This document shows positions 1-8,873 of a stretch of DNA of 64,000 nt, piece after piece (the stretch's first letter is position 1; every line of letters begins with the position of its first letter). The translations under genes were made by a program, and so were the position numbers. The notes below the pieces were generated by a model. That model did not search any database, had not been told where the DNA came from, and saw only the letters and a list, made by a program, of their open reading frames with translations. Source of the stretch: Candidatus Amarobacillus elongatus (lineage in GTDB: Bacteria > Chloroflexota > Dehalococcoidia > Tepidiformales > Tepidiformaceae); NCBI GenBank assembly GCA_016703545.1, contig JADJBX010000001.1, positions 62,001 to 126,000 on the forward strand, read 5' to 3'.

Positions 1-1
1 G

Positions 2-364
2 GCGGTCGTGACGGCGAAGATCTCGTGGGGCGCGACCGAGGAGTTGGAGGAGACCGGGCTGCTGCCGTACTTCGCCGCGGTTATCGGCGCGGACGACGCG
101 GAGCACCACAAACCCGATCCGGCGCCCGTGTACGCGGCGATGGACCGCCTGCTGATCACCGACGCCTCGGATGTGGTGTTCGTGGGCGATAGCCCGGCGG
201 ACATCTTCGCCGCCCGGAACGCCGGGGCGCTGCCCGTGGGCGCGACCTGGGGGACGATCGACGAAGAGCTGCTCCGGGACGCCACGCCGGCGCACCTGTT
301 GCGCGAGCCCGGGGAGCTGCTGCTCCTGCTGGGAACGATTGCGATGGGGGGTGCCGCGCCATGA
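2..364 (+). CDS. HAD-family hydrolase, C-terminal part (5' end outside window)
   Basis: C-terminal ~120 residues of a haloacid dehalogenase-like phosphatase of the phosphoglycolate phosphatase/PpaX kind. The frame is open from base 2, and the first residues (AVVTAKISWGATEELEETGL) match the motif II region with its conserved Lys context. HKPDP follows and then the motif IV loop VFVGDSPADIFAARNAG, whose Asp residues bind Mg2+. The nucleophile motif DxD lies upstream of the window. The stop overlaps the next start as ATGA (361-364), so it is probably co-transcribed with the trp genes. The family is certain; the substrate cannot be read from this fragment. Confidence 0.85.
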   Translation, partial: AVVTAKISWGATEELEETGLLPYFAAVIGADDAEHHKPDPAPVYAAMDRLLITDASDVVFVGDSPADIFAARNAGALPVGATWGTIDEELLRDATPAHLLREPGELLLLLGTIAMGGAAP

Positions 365-678
365 CGCTGCAGAAGCAGGCGATGCACGTCGGGGTGCGGT
401 TCTACCGCGTGGATGGCGTGGAGCTGGTGCTGGTGCCGTTGATGGCCGAGGTCGCGAGCTTCACGCGGTCGGCGGGCGACGGGTACTTCCTCGTCGCGCT
501 GATGGGTGAACCGGGGACGGCGTATCCGCTGGACCTTCGCCATTCCGGTTCGTACGAGCCGGAGTACCTGCTGAAGAAGTTCAAGCTGGACCGGCGGGGG
601 TACAGCTATTCGCCCGAAGAGCTCGCGCAGGCGCTGCGCCAGGTCGCTGACGACCTCGCCAACGAGGAGGTGGACTAA
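361..678 (+). CDS. Conserved hypothetical protein, 105 aa
   Basis: Small soluble acidic protein that I do not recognise. It has no signal peptide or membrane segment. The N-terminal half looks beta-rich (VGVRFYRVDGVELVLVPLMA) and the C-terminal ~30 residues are helical and acidic. It starts in an ATGA overlap with the upstream HAD gene and ends in TAATG overlapping the trpG start, so it is translationally coupled on both sides and belongs to the operon. Codon use matches its neighbours. No function is proposed beyond membership of the tryptophan operon. Confidence 0.75.
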   Translation: MTLQKQAMHVGVRFYRVDGVELVLVPLMAEVASFTRSAGDGYFLVALMGEPGTAYPLDLRHSGSYEPEYLLKKFKLDRRGYSYSPEELAQALRQVADDLANEEVD

Positions 679-1259
679 TGACGACCGTGCTCATCGATAA
701 CTACGACAGCTTCACGTACAACCTGTAGCAGTACCTGTGCGAACTGGGTGAGGACGTCCATGTGTTCCGGAACGACAAAGTGACGCTCGCGGAATGCATC
801 GCGCTCAAGCCGGACCACGTCGTCATTTCGCCTGGCCCGGGGGACCCGTCCGAGGCGGGGATTTCACGGGACGTCATCCGCGAGTTCGCCGGCAAGGTGC
901 CCGTGCTGGGCGTCTGCCTTGGGCACCAGTGCATTTATGACGTGTACGGCGGGACCGTGACGGGCGCGGGCGAAATCAAGCACGGCAAGACCTCTCGTAT
1001 CCACCACGACGGCAAGGGCGTGTTCGCGAGCATCCCCGAGGACTTCACCGCCGTGCGCTACCATTCGCTGGCCGGCACGGCCGAGACGCAGCCGGCCAGC
1101 CTCGATGTCACCGCGACTTCGGAAAGCGGCGTGATCATGGGTGTGCGTCACAAGGAGCTGAAGGTGGAAGGCGTGCAGTTCCACCCGGAGTCGATCGCGA
1201 CCGAGCACGGCAAGGAGCTGCTCCAGAACTTCCTTGCGATGGAGGGCGGGCGATGGTAA
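678..1259 (+). CDS. trpG: Anthranilate synthase glutamine amidotransferase subunit, interrupted by an in-frame TAG
   Basis: TrpG/PabA class I glutamine amidotransferase, which supplies ammonia from glutamine to TrpE (or PabB) for anthranilate (or aminodeoxychorismate). The frame opens MTTVLIDNYDSFTYNL, the family's classic N-terminus, then hits TAG at 726-728 and resumes in the same frame with QYLCELGEDVHVF. Downstream are the oxyanion loop (SPGPGDP), the catalytic Cys in GVCLGHQ and the His-Glu pair in FHPES. Total length, 193 codons, is normal. A GTG at 762 could only start a truncated protein lacking the first strand. The 3' end overlaps trpD by 7 nt. trpE is not in the window. The stop may be a sequencing error or a real nonsense mutation. 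Confidence 0.85.
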
Positions 1260-2275
1260 TCCAGGAGGCCATTCGCGCCCTCGTGGACGGCGGCTCGATC
1301 ACGGGCGACGAAGCCGCGGCCGCGCTCGAGGAGATCATGACCGGCTCCGCCACACCGGCGCAGATCGGGGCGTTCCTCGCGGGGATGCGGATGCGCGGGG
1401 AGACGCCGGAGGTGATCGCCGCTGGTCTCGGGGTCACCGCGCGGCACGCCGAGCCGGTGGACGTGGCCGACGTGATGGACATCGTGGGCACGGGCGCGGA
1501 TGGCTGGGATACGTTCAACGTGTCCACCGCCGCGGCGCTGGTCGTCGCGGGAGCGGGCGTTCGCGTGGCCAAGCACGGGAACCGCGCGGCCTCGTCCAAA
1601 TGCGGCAGCGCGGACGTGCTGGAAGCGCTGGGCGCGAGCCTCGACCTCGATGGTCCGGGCGCCGCCCGCGTTCTCGAGGGCTGCGGCTTCGTGTTCCTGT
1701 TCGCACAGCGGTTCCATCCCGCGTTCCGGCACGTCGGCGGCCCCCGGCGCGAGATCGCCATTCGCACGATGTTCAACCTGCTGGGGCCGCTTTCGAACCC
1801 GGCGCGCCCCTCGCGGATGCTCGTGGGGGTGGGGGCGCGCGCCTTCGGCCCGCTGATGGCGGAGGCGTTCCGCCTGCGGGGCATCGAGCACGCGCTCGTG
1901 GTGCACAGCGCCGAGGGGATGGACGAGATCAGCCCGGCCGGGCCGACGAGCGCGTGGCGCGTGGCCGGTGGCGTGGTCGAGGAGATAGAGCTCACGCCCG
2001 CCGACTTCGGACTCCCGGTGCATGCCATCGAAGACGTGGTGGGCGGCGACCCGGAGACCAACGCGGGGGCGATGCTCGCACTGCTGGACGGCGCCGAGGG
2101 AGCCGTGACGGACTTCGTGCTCATGAACGCCGCGGCGGCGCTGCAGGTCGCGGGTAAGGTCCCGACGCTCCCGGAAGGCGTGGCGCTCGCCCGGACGTCC
2201 ATCGCCAGCGGGCGGGCGCGGGAGGTGCTCGACCGGTACATCGCGCTCAGCCAGGAGGCGAAGGTTGGCCGGTAA
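1253..2275 (+). CDS. trpD: Anthranilate phosphoribosyltransferase
   Basis: Transfers phosphoribosyl from PRPP to anthranilate, the second committed step of tryptophan synthesis. The 340 aa length is normal. The PRPP/Mg2+ loop DIVGTGADGWDTFNVST and the KHGNRAASSKCGSADVLEALG segment are the family signatures, followed by the anthranilate-binding region with RHVGGPRREI. The N-terminal helical domain (IREALVDG type) is present. The ATG at 1253 overlaps the end of trpG. trpC follows with its TTG start inside the last codons of this gene, so expression is coupled. Confidence 0.97.
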   Translation: MVIQEAIRALVDGGSITGDEAAAALEEIMTGSATPAQIGAFLAGMRMRGETPEVIAAGLGVTARHAEPVDVADVMDIVGTGADGWDTFNVSTAAALVVAGAGVRVAKHGNRAASSKCGSADVLEALGASLDLDGPGAARVLEGCGFVFLFAQRFHPAFRHVGGPRREIAIRTMFNLLGPLSNPARPSRMLVGVGARAFGPLMAEAFRLRGIEHALVVHSAEGMDEISPAGPTSAWRVAGGVVEEIELTPADFGLPVHAIEDVVGGDPETNAGAMLALLDGAEGAVTDFVLMNAAAALQVAGKVPTLPEGVALARTSIASGRAREVLDRYIALSQEAKVGR

Positions 2276-3089
2276 CGAGGCCGCCCCGGCGGGTGAGACG
2301 ATCCTCGACCGCATCGTCGCGCAGCGCCGGCTGGACGTGCGCGCGGCGAAGGAGGCGATGCCGTTCCCGGAGCTGCAGACGCGGGTGCGGCAGGCTCCGC
2401 CGGCGTGCGATTTCGCGGCGCGGCTGCGGGCGGCGGCGCCGATGGCGGTCATCGCTGAAGTGAAGCGCGCCTCGCCGAGCAAGGGCGACATCGCCCCGGG
2501 CATCAACGCGGCGCGGCAGGCGATGCAGTACGCGCGCGCCGGCGCGGCCGCGATCTCGGTGCTCACGGAACCGACGTGGTTCAAGGGCACGCTGGACGAC
2601 ATGCTGCAGGTGCGGCTCGCGGCGGGGCAGCTCGAAGCGCGGCCCGCGGTGCTGCGCAAGGACTTCATCATCGACCCGTACCAGGTGCTGGAGGCACGCG
2701 CGTACGGCGCCGATGCCCTCCTCCTGATCGTGGCCGCGCTGGACGACGCGAACCTGCGCGGGCTGCTGGAGTTCAGCCGCGAATGCGGGATGGAGCCGCT
2801 GGTGGAGGTGAACAACGCCGCCGAGATGGAGCGCGCCATCGCCGCGGGAGCGACGGTGATCGGGGTGAACAACCGCGACCTCCGCAGTTTCACCGTGGAC
2901 CTGGGGACGACCGACCGGCTGGCGAGCATGGTCCCCGAGGGGACGTTGCTCGCGGCCCTGAGCGGCATCGCCACGCGGGCGGATGTCGAGCGGTTCGCCG
3001 CCGCCGGCGCCTCGGCGGTGCTCGTCGGGGAGGCGCTGATGACCACCGGCGACCCGGCCGCGAAGGCGCGTGAGCTGCTCGGGACATGA
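2265..3089 (+). CDS. trpC: Indole-3-glycerol phosphate synthase
   Basis: Cyclises carboxyphenylaminodeoxyribulose phosphate to indole-3-glycerol phosphate. 274 aa, a single-domain TIM barrel. Conserved parts are ILDRIVAQRR at the N-terminus, the catalytic Lys in VIAEVKRASPSKGD, the LRKDFIIDPYQV strand, EVNNAAEMERA and VIGVNNRDLRSF. I chose the TTG at 2265 because AGGAGG at 2253-2258 sits six bases upstream; this gives an 11-nt overlap with trpD. The 3' end overlaps the next gene as ATGA. TrpC and TrpF are separate here, not fused as in E. coli. Confidence 0.96.
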   Translation: MAGNEAAPAGETILDRIVAQRRLDVRAAKEAMPFPELQTRVRQAPPACDFAARLRAAAPMAVIAEVKRASPSKGDIAPGINAARQAMQYARAGAAAISVLTEPTWFKGTLDDMLQVRLAAGQLEARPAVLRKDFIIDPYQVLEARAYGADALLLIVAALDDANLRGLLEFSRECGMEPLVEVNNAAEMERAIAAGATVIGVNNRDLRSFTVDLGTTDRLASMVPEGTLLAALSGIATRADVERFAAAGASAVLVGEALMTTGDPAAKARELLGT

Positions 3090-3604
3090 TTGTGATTCAG
3101 TTCCACGGAGAGCCGGGGAGCGGCAAGACGACGGTCGCCCGCGCGCTCGCGGCGCGGCTTCCCGCCATTCACCTGGACAAGGACGTGGTGATGAGCGCGA
3201 TCGTGCGTACGCGCATCCCGCGCGAGGTAGCCGGACCGGCGTCGTACGAGGCGCTCTGGGACCTGTGCCGGGCGATGCTCGACCAGGGGCATTCGGTGAT
3301 TGTCGACAGTCCCGCGTACTGGCCCGTGATCGAACAGCGCGGCCGGGGCATCGCGCGCGAGGCGCGGGCCGATTACGTGATGATCGAAACGCGCTGCGCC
3401 GACCCGGGCGAAATCGACCGGCGGCTGGCGACGCGGGAGGGGCTGCTGACGAACCCCACGGCGCGGCAGGACTGGCTCGCGATCCCGGGGACGCGGGAGC
3501 CGCACCGGACGCGCCTCGTGCTCGATACGACACGGCCGCTGGAGCACCTTGTGGACGAGGCGATCAGCTACATCCGGGAGCACGCGAAGGCGGCCGCATC
3601 ATGA
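3086..3604 (+). CDS. P-loop kinase-like protein inside the trp operon
   Basis: 172-aa AAA/adenylate-kinase-like nucleotide-binding protein. It has a Walker A loop GEPGSGKTTVA (residues 8-18), then HLDKDVV as in small-molecule kinases of the COG0645/chloramphenicol-phosphotransferase/zeta-like group. A strand VIVDSPAYW is in the Walker B position, and an Arg-rich lid segment (DRRLATREG) is followed by PHRTRLVLDTT. No membrane segment. It lies between trpC and trpF with ATGA overlaps on both sides, so it is co-translated with them. The substrate is unknown. Operon position suggests a link to aromatic metabolism but proves nothing. Confidence 0.85.
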   Translation: MIVIQFHGEPGSGKTTVARALAARLPAIHLDKDVVMSAIVRTRIPREVAGPASYEALWDLCRAMLDQGHSVIVDSPAYWPVIEQRGRGIAREARADYVMIETRCADPGEIDRRLATREGLLTNPTARQDWLAIPGTREPHRTRLVLDTTRPLEHLVDEAISYIREHAKAAAS

Positions 3605-4344
3605 CGATCATCAAGATCTGCGGTGTGCGGGACGCGGCCACGGCCACGGCCACCGTCCGCGCGGGCGCCGACATGATCGGCATCATGTTCGCGGAATCGC
3701 GCCGGAAGGTGACGCCCCAGGAGTGCCACGACATCATCGAGGCGGTGCAGGCGGAGCGCCGCATCCCCGGTCCCGTGCAGTTCGAGGCGCCGGCGCGTGG
3801 TGATGTACGAGGCCTGGGCTGGTACAGCGCATGGAGCGAGGCGATCGAGACGGCCGTCGCGCGGTGGCGCCCGCTCATCGTCGGCGTTTTCGCGAACCAG
3901 ACGGCGGACGAGGTGAACGACATCGCGGACGCGGCGGGGCTCGACCTGGTGCAGCTCTCGGGCGGCGAGGACGCGGAGTTCGTTCGCGCCATCGAACGGC
4001 CGGTCCTCCGGGCGGTGCACATGTTCCCGCAGACGACCGCCGAGGACGTGTACGACATCGCGCGCGAGGGGCTCGCCGCCGGCGTGCTGCTCGACACGGG
4101 GTCGGCCACGGCGAAGGGCGGAACCGGGGAGACGTTCGACTGGGAGGTGGCGGCGGAGACGGCGCGGCGCCTGCCGTTCCTGCTCGCCGGTGGGCTCACG
4201 GTGGAAAACGTCGCCGCCGCCGTGGGGCAGGTGGAGCCGTGGGGGATCGACGTCTCAAGCGGAGTGGAAACCAACGGGGTCAAGGACATCGACAAGATCC
4301 GCGCGTTCATTAGCGCGGCACGGGGAGGACGAAATGGTCGCTGA
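3601..4344 (+). CDS. trpF: Phosphoribosylanthranilate isomerase, with internal insertion
   Basis: Isomerises phosphoribosylanthranilate (third step of tryptophan synthesis). The catalytic Cys is in IKICGVRD (residues 5-12), the phosphate-binding end is GIDVSSGVE, and [12 protein letters not shown] and [10 protein letters not shown] are intact. At 247 aa it is about 40 residues longer than usual. The extra length lies at residues ~50-89, between CHDIIEAV and RPLIVGVF, and reads [11 protein letters not shown] then a Trp/Ala-rich stretch. The insertion is in frame and coding-like. It starts in an ATGA overlap with the kinase gene and overlaps trpB by 11 nt. Confidence 0.93.
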   Translation: MTIIKICGVRDAATATATVRAGADMIGIMFAESRRKVTPQECHDIIEAVQAERRIPGPVQFEAPARGDVRGLGWYSAWSEAIETAVARWRPLIVGVFANQTADEVNDIADAAGLDLVQLSGGEDAEFVRAIERPVLRAVHMFPQTTAEDVYDIAREGLAAGVLLDTGSATAKGGTGETFDWEVAAETARRLPFLLAGGLTVENVAAAVGQVEPWGIDVSSGVETNGVKDIDKIRAFISAARGGRNGR

Positions 4345-5521
4345 GCCTCTTTCGCCGCGCTTCGGCGAATTCGGCGGACGGTACATCCCGGAAACGCTCG
4401 TGGCCGCCCACGAGGAGCTGGAAGTGGTTTACGCGGAAGCGCGCGCGGACCCGGAGTTCCACCGCGAACTCGAGGACCTGTACGCGCATTATGTCGGCCG
4501 GCCGACGCCGCTGTATTTCGCCGAACGGCTGACGCGCGAATGCGGCGGCGCGCGCATCTGGCTGAAGCGCGAGGACCTCGCGCATACGGGCGCCCACAAG
4601 ATCAACAACGCGCTGGGCCAGGCGCTGCTGGCCAAGCGGCTCGGCAAGCCGCGCATCATCGCGGAGACGGGCGCGGGCCAGCATGGCGTCGCGACGGCGA
4701 CTGTGTGCGCGATGCTCGACCTCGAATGCCACGTCTACATGGGCAGCGAGGACATCCGCAGGCAGTCGCTGAACGCGTTCCGTATGAAGATGCTGGGCGC
4801 GACGCTCGTGCCCGTGGAGTCGGGATCGAAGACGCTCAAGGACGCCATCAACGAGGCGATGCGGGACTGGGTCACGAACGTGCGGACGACGCACTACATC
4901 ATCGGCTCGGCGATCGGGCCGCACCCGTTCCCGACGATCGTGCGCGATTTCCAGTCGGTCATCGGGCGGGAGGCGCGCGCGCAGATGCTGCAGCAGGCGG
5001 GCCGCCTTCCCGATGCCGCGATCGCCTGCGTCGGTGGTGGCAGCAACGCCATCGGCATCTTCCACCCGTACATCGAGGACCCGGTCCGGCTCATCGGCGT
5101 GGAGGCGGCGGGCGAGGGCGTTCGCAGCGGGCGGCACTCGGCGACACTGGTCGCGGGTCGCCCGGGCGTGCTGCACGGCACGAAGACGTACCTGCTCCAG
5201 GACGAAGCCGGGCAGATCATGGAGACGCACAGCATCTCGGCGGGCCTGGACTACCCCGGCGTGGGACCAGAGCATTCGTGGCTGAAAACGAGCGAGCGGG
5301 CCGAATACGTGGCGGTTGACGACGCGCAGGCCCTGGAGGGTTTCAAGGCGCTGACCAGTTCCGAGGGGATCATCCCGGCGCTTGAGCCTTCGCACGCGAT
5401 CTACCACGCGATGCAGGTGGCGCGCACGATGCGGCCTGACCAGGACCTCCTGATCGGGCTCAGCGGGCGCGGCGACAAGGACATGCACACGGTGGCGGCG
5501 GCGCTGGGAGTGACGCTCTGA
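4334..5521 (+). CDS. trpB: Tryptophan synthase beta chain
   Basis: PLP enzyme that condenses indole with serine to give tryptophan, working as an alpha2-beta2 complex with TrpA. 395 aa, normal length for TrpB1. N-terminus [16 protein letters not shown] Lys about residue 89 in [13 protein letters not shown]; catalytic Glu in [13 protein letters not shown]; phosphate-binding GGGSNA; EPSHA and SGRGDKD at the C-terminus. The ATG at 4334 follows GGAGGACGAA and overlaps the trpF end. The alpha-subunit gene does not follow directly: a CPBP protease gene lies between them. Confidence 0.98.
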   Translation: MVAEPLSPRFGEFGGRYIPETLVAAHEELEVVYAEARADPEFHRELEDLYAHYVGRPTPLYFAERLTRECGGARIWLKREDLAHTGAHKINNALGQALLAKRLGKPRIIAETGAGQHGVATATVCAMLDLECHVYMGSEDIRRQSLNAFRMKMLGATLVPVESGSKTLKDAINEAMRDWVTNVRTTHYIIGSAIGPHPFPTIVRDFQSVIGREARAQMLQQAGRLPDAAIACVGGGSNAIGIFHPYIEDPVRLIGVEAAGEGVRSGRHSATLVAGRPGVLHGTKTYLLQDEAGQIMETHSISAGLDYPGVGPEHSWLKTSERAEYVAVDDAQALEGFKALTSSEGIIPALEPSHAIYHAMQVARTMRPDQDLLIGLSGRGDKDMHTVAAALGVTL

Positions 5522-5583
5522 CGACGGCCGCAACCAGCCGTGAGCCCGGACCGGCCGCGCCGGGGGCCTGGGGGCCGAAACAT

Positions 5584-6360
5584 GTGCTCATCGGCGGGCT
5601 GATCGCGCTCGGGCTGTACATCGGCACGACGTTCGCGTTCGCGGCGATGGTGGCGTTCACGGACCGCTCCTTCCAGGTGGAGGACCGGGACGTGTTCCAG
5701 GCGGCGGGGGACATCGCGGAGTGGAGCGACTGGCGGCTGAAGGCGGCGGCGGAGAGCATCGCGCTGCCGGATCCGCCGGAGATCTGGGCCGACCTTCGCA
5801 GCCTGCAGATCGGGCTCGGGACGACGATGGTGTACCAGGTCGGCCTGATTGCGATCGCGGGCATCCTCACCCGGCAGTCGCCGCGGGAGCTCTTCACGTC
5901 GTTCGGGATGAACCGGTACGACTGGCGGGGGGTGTGGCGGCCGGTGGTGGCGCTGTTCGTCGCATACACGCTGGTAGTGGGCTACGGAGCAGTGATGCAG
6001 GCGATCGGCCCGGACATCCTCGTGCCGCGGAGCACGGTGCCCGGCGCCGTGGTGCGAGACGACCTGACGCTGGCGATGACGGGGGTGCTGGCCTGCATCG
6101 CGGCGCCGATGGCGGAGGAGAGCTTCTTCCGCGGTTTCATGTTGGGTGGGCTGCGGAAGTGGGGGTTCTGGCCGGCGGCGAGCATCTCCGCGTTCGCATT
6201 CACCATCGCGCACCTGGACCCGGGCAGCATCATCCCGTTTTTCGGGATCGGCCTGGTGCTCGCGTACCTGTACCGCTCGCGTGGGACGCTGTGGGACAGC
6301 ATCCTGCTGCATTTCATGTTCAATTTCACGAGCTTCCTGTTCCTGGCCGCGAGCCGCTGA
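5584..6360 (+). CDS. CPBP-family intramembrane metalloprotease
   Basis: Hydrophobic multi-pass protein of the CPBP (CAAX protease/bacteriocin-processing, Rce1-like) family. The motifs are complete: EEsffRG (AEESFFRGF), the FAFTIAH segment with its metal-binding His, and HFMFN near the C-terminus. The first membrane segment begins at the annotated GTG (LIGGLIALGLYIG). The frame stays open upstream to a CTG at 5518 overlapping the trpB stop, so a longer cytoplasmic N-terminus (about 22 residues) is possible. Set between trpB and trpA in the same direction. The peptide substrate is unknown, and insertion into a trp operon is unusual. Confidence 0.9.
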   Translation: MLIGGLIALGLYIGTTFAFAAMVAFTDRSFQVEDRDVFQAAGDIAEWSDWRLKAAAESIALPDPPEIWADLRSLQIGLGTTMVYQVGLIAIAGILTRQSPRELFTSFGMNRYDWRGVWRPVVALFVAYTLVVGYGAVMQAIGPDILVPRSTVPGAVVRDDLTLAMTGVLACIAAPMAEESFFRGFMLGGLRKWGFWPAASISAFAFTIAHLDPGSIIPFFGIGLVLAYLYRSRGTLWDSILLHFMFNFTSFLFLAASR

Positions 6361-6380
6361 ACAGCACAAGGAGAGGCCAC

Positions 6381-7172
6381 ATGTCGACCCGACTTCGCGA
6401 ACGGTTCCAGCAGGGCAAGGCCGAGGGCCGGTCGCTCTTCGTGGCCTACGTCACGGCGGGCTACCCCACGCGCGCCGACACGGTGCCGATTCTGCTTGAG
6501 ATGGAGGCCGGCGGCGCAGACGTGATCGAGCTGGGCGTGCCGTTCACGGACCCGCTGGCGGACGGCGCGACGATCCAGCACGCGAACCAGGTGGCGATCC
6601 TCCAGCACGTCACGCTGCTCGACTGCTTCGGGTTCATCCGCGAAGCGCGGGCGCAGGGTCTGACCGTGCCGGTGCTGTTCATGGGGTACTACAACCCGAT
6701 CCTCGCGATTGGCGAAGGACGGGCGGCGGCGGAGGGCGCGGCGTCCGGCATCGATGGCTTCATCGTCGTCGACCTCCCGCCCGACGAGGCGGGTTCGTTC
6801 CTCGTGGAGTGCCGTGCGCGGGACCTCTCGTTCGTGCCGCTGGTTGCGCCAACGACGAGCGACGCGCGTATCCCGCTGCTGGCGAAGGCGGCGGACGCGT
6901 TCCTGTACATCGTCTCGGTGACGGGCACGACGGGCGCGACGAGCGTGGCGGTGGACGAGCTGCCGGCGCTGCTGGCGCGGGTGCGCGCGCAGACGGACCT
7001 GCCGCTGGGGGTCGGGTTCGGCATCAGCCGGCGGGAGCACGTGGTGGCGGTGGGGAAGGTGGCGGAGGCGGCTATCGTGGGATCTGCTATCATCTCGGCC
7101 ATTGACGCCGCGGGCGCTGAGAGCCCCGCACGGCGCGTCAGGGAGTATGTGGAGCATGTTACCGGCCGATAG
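6381..7172 (+). CDS. trpA: Tryptophan synthase alpha chain
   Basis: Cleaves indole-3-glycerol phosphate to indole, which is channelled to TrpB. 263 aa, normal. The catalytic pair is in GADVIELGVPFTDPLADG (Glu50 and Asp61). VPLVAPTTS, FLYIVSVTGTTGA and LGVGFGIS (phosphate site) are conserved. ATG at 6381 follows AAGGAG at 6368-6373. It is the last trp gene; aroH starts 165 bases downstream, after a GC-rich gap. Confidence 0.97.
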   Translation: MSTRLRERFQQGKAEGRSLFVAYVTAGYPTRADTVPILLEMEAGGADVIELGVPFTDPLADGATIQHANQVAILQHVTLLDCFGFIREARAQGLTVPVLFMGYYNPILAIGEGRAAAEGAASGIDGFIVVDLPPDEAGSFLVECRARDLSFVPLVAPTTSDARIPLLAKAADAFLYIVSVTGTTGATSVAVDELPALLARVRAQTDLPLGVGFGISRREHVVAVGKVAEAAIVGSAIISAIDAAGAESPARRVREYVEHVTGR

Positions 7173-7337
7173 CGGGCAGGTGGTTACGGCTCGGCGATGG
7201 ATGGCCGCGCGGGAACGCGCGGGCAGTACCGTCCCGGGCCGTTGCTATGGATGTCCGCCGGCCGGGGGATTTGGCAGCCGACGCGGCTAGCCGCCCCCAC
7301 ACATCCCTTCCCAATCCCTGGAGGAGTTACGCGCGCT

Positions 7338-7721
7338 ATGCCAGTCCGTGGCGTCCGCGGTGCAACCACCGTGAGCAAGAACACCAAGGAAGAGATCCTC
7401 GCGGCCACCCGTGAGTTGCTCGAAGCCGTCGTGGCGGCGAACGACATCAACCCGGAAGACGTTGCTTCCGGGTGGTTCACCACCACGCCCGATGTGAATG
7501 CCGAGTTTCCCGCCGTCGCGGCGCGGCAGATGGGCTGGACGTTCGTCCCGCTCATGTGCAGCCACGAAATGAGCGTCCCGGGGAGCCTTCCCCTCTGCGT
7601 GCGCGTCCTTCTCCACGTGAATACCGAAACGAGTATCCATGACATCCGCCATGTCTATCTCCGGGAGGCACGCGCACTCCGCCCGGACCTTAGCTCGAGT
7701 ACCTACTCGACCGCACGGTAG
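7338..7721 (+). CDS. aroH: Chorismate mutase, AroH type
   Basis: Monofunctional chorismate mutase of the Bacillus AroH fold; converts chorismate to prephenate for Phe/Tyr. 127 aa, full length. Active-site Arg7 is in [11 protein letters not shown], the conserved Glu region is in [16 protein letters not shown], and Arg and Tyr are in [11 protein letters not shown] and [17 protein letters not shown] at 7338 is preceded by GGAGGAG at 7320-7326. The frame extends upstream but looks non-coding. The gene is paired with aroF, so the operon controls both entry to and a branch from the chorismate pathway. Confidence 0.95.
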   Translation: MPVRGVRGATTVSKNTKEEILAATRELLEAVVAANDINPEDVASGWFTTTPDVNAEFPAVAARQMGWTFVPLMCSHEMSVPGSLPLCVRVLLHVNTETSIHDIRHVYLREARALRPDLSSSTYSTAR

Positions 7722-7737
7722 CACCAGAGGAGAACCC

Positions 7738-8775
7738 GTGATCATCGTTCTTTCGCCGGAGGCAACTCCGGAGGATATTCAGCGCGTTGTCGCGCGCGTG
7801 GAGGAGACGGGTCATGCCGCTCACCTCAGCGCGGGCAGCGAACGCACTATCGTGGGTGTGATCGGACCGGACCTGCCGGTCCTGCAGGACATGTTCGAGA
7901 CGATGCCCCACGTCGAATCCGTTCACCGCGTGACCAAGCCGTACAAGCTGGTTTCGCGCGAATTCCACCCCGCCGACTCGGTCATCGACGTTGGCCATGG
8001 GGTCAGCATCGGCGGGCGCGAACTCGCCGTGATGGCGGGCCCGTGCTCCATCGAGGACGAGGCGCACGTCGTGGGCACGGCCCTGGCCGTGCGGGATGCG
8101 GGCGCGAACATCCTTCGCGGGGGCGCCTACAAACCCCGGACCTCGCCGTACCTCTTCCGCGGCCACGGGGAGGAGGCGCTGCGCTTCCTCGCGACGGCGG
8201 GGAAGGTGGCGGGCATGCCCGTCATCACCGAGTGCATGGCCGTGGCCGACATCGATGCCGTGGCGCGGCACGCCGACATCATCCAGATCGGCGCACGGAA
8301 CATGCAGAACTACATCCTGCTCGACGAAGTGGGCAAGCTGCGAAAGCCGGTGCTGCTCAAGCGTGGGCTGAGCGGGCTCATCGAGGAGTGGCTGCTGGCG
8401 GCGGAGTACATCCTCGCGGCGGGCAACCCGAACGTCATCCTGTGCGAACGGGGCATTCGTACCTTCGAAACCAGCTACCGGAACACGTTCGATATCAACG
8501 CGATCCCGTTGGCGAAGGAGCTCAGCCACCTGCCCGTCATCGCCGACCCGAGCCATGGCACGGGGAAGCATGCGCTGGTGGCGCCGGTCTCGCGGGCGGC
8601 GATCGCGGCGGGCGCGGACGGCCTGCTCATCGAGGTCCATCCGCACCCGGAACGGGCCCTGAGCGACGGCGCGCAATCGTTGACGCACGAAGGGTTCGCC
8701 TCGATGATGGCCTCGGTCTCCGGTATCGCCGCCGCAGTCGGGCGGACGCTTGCCACACCGCTGGTGCCCGCATGA
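7738..8775 (+). CDS. aroF: 3-deoxy-7-phosphoheptulonate synthase, type I-beta
   Basis: DAHP synthase: condenses phosphoenolpyruvate with erythrose 4-phosphate, the first shikimate step. 345 aa. An N-terminal ferredoxin-like (ACT-like) regulatory domain of ~70 residues ([17 protein letters not shown]) precedes the barrel. Barrel motifs: [62 protein letters not shown] and [13 protein letters not shown] at 7738 follows AGAGGAG with a 5-base gap. The N-terminal domain in I-beta enzymes mediates feedback by Tyr/Phe (family knowledge). Confidence 0.96.
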   Translation: MIIVLSPEATPEDIQRVVARVEETGHAAHLSAGSERTIVGVIGPDLPVLQDMFETMPHVESVHRVTKPYKLVSREFHPADSVIDVGHGVSIGGRELAVMAGPCSIEDEAHVVGTALAVRDAGANILRGGAYKPRTSPYLFRGHGEEALRFLATAGKVAGMPVITECMAVADIDAVARHADIIQIGARNMQNYILLDEVGKLRKPVLLKRGLSGLIEEWLLAAEYILAAGNPNVILCERGIRTFETSYRNTFDINAIPLAKELSHLPVIADPSHGTGKHALVAPVSRAAIAAGADGLLIEVHPHPERALSDGAQSLTHEGFASMMASVSGIAAAVGRTLATPLVPA

Positions 8776-8873
8776 CGGGCCCGGTGAACCTCGCGAGGGG
8801 TTAGGGGCGTCTGCAGCGGAGGCATAACGGGAACGGTCGTGAGACCCGGGCAGGTGCGCTCTCGCGGGGGGGC

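Noticed and set aside
726..728. Recoding of TAG (pyrrolysine) in trpG
   Set aside because: The position is a conserved hydrophobic residue in this family, other genes in the window end normally in TAG, and no pyl genes are seen.
1148..3583. Very long open frames on the strand opposite the trp genes (up to 811 codons)
   Set aside because: They mirror trpD/trpC and are Arg/Pro/His/Ala-rich shadow frames, as expected at high GC; no family motifs.
7173..7337. T-box or Trp attenuator between trpA and aroH
   Set aside because: A GCGCG/CGCGC hairpin is visible near 7205-7222, but no T-box core, Trp codon run or antiterminator pair could be found.
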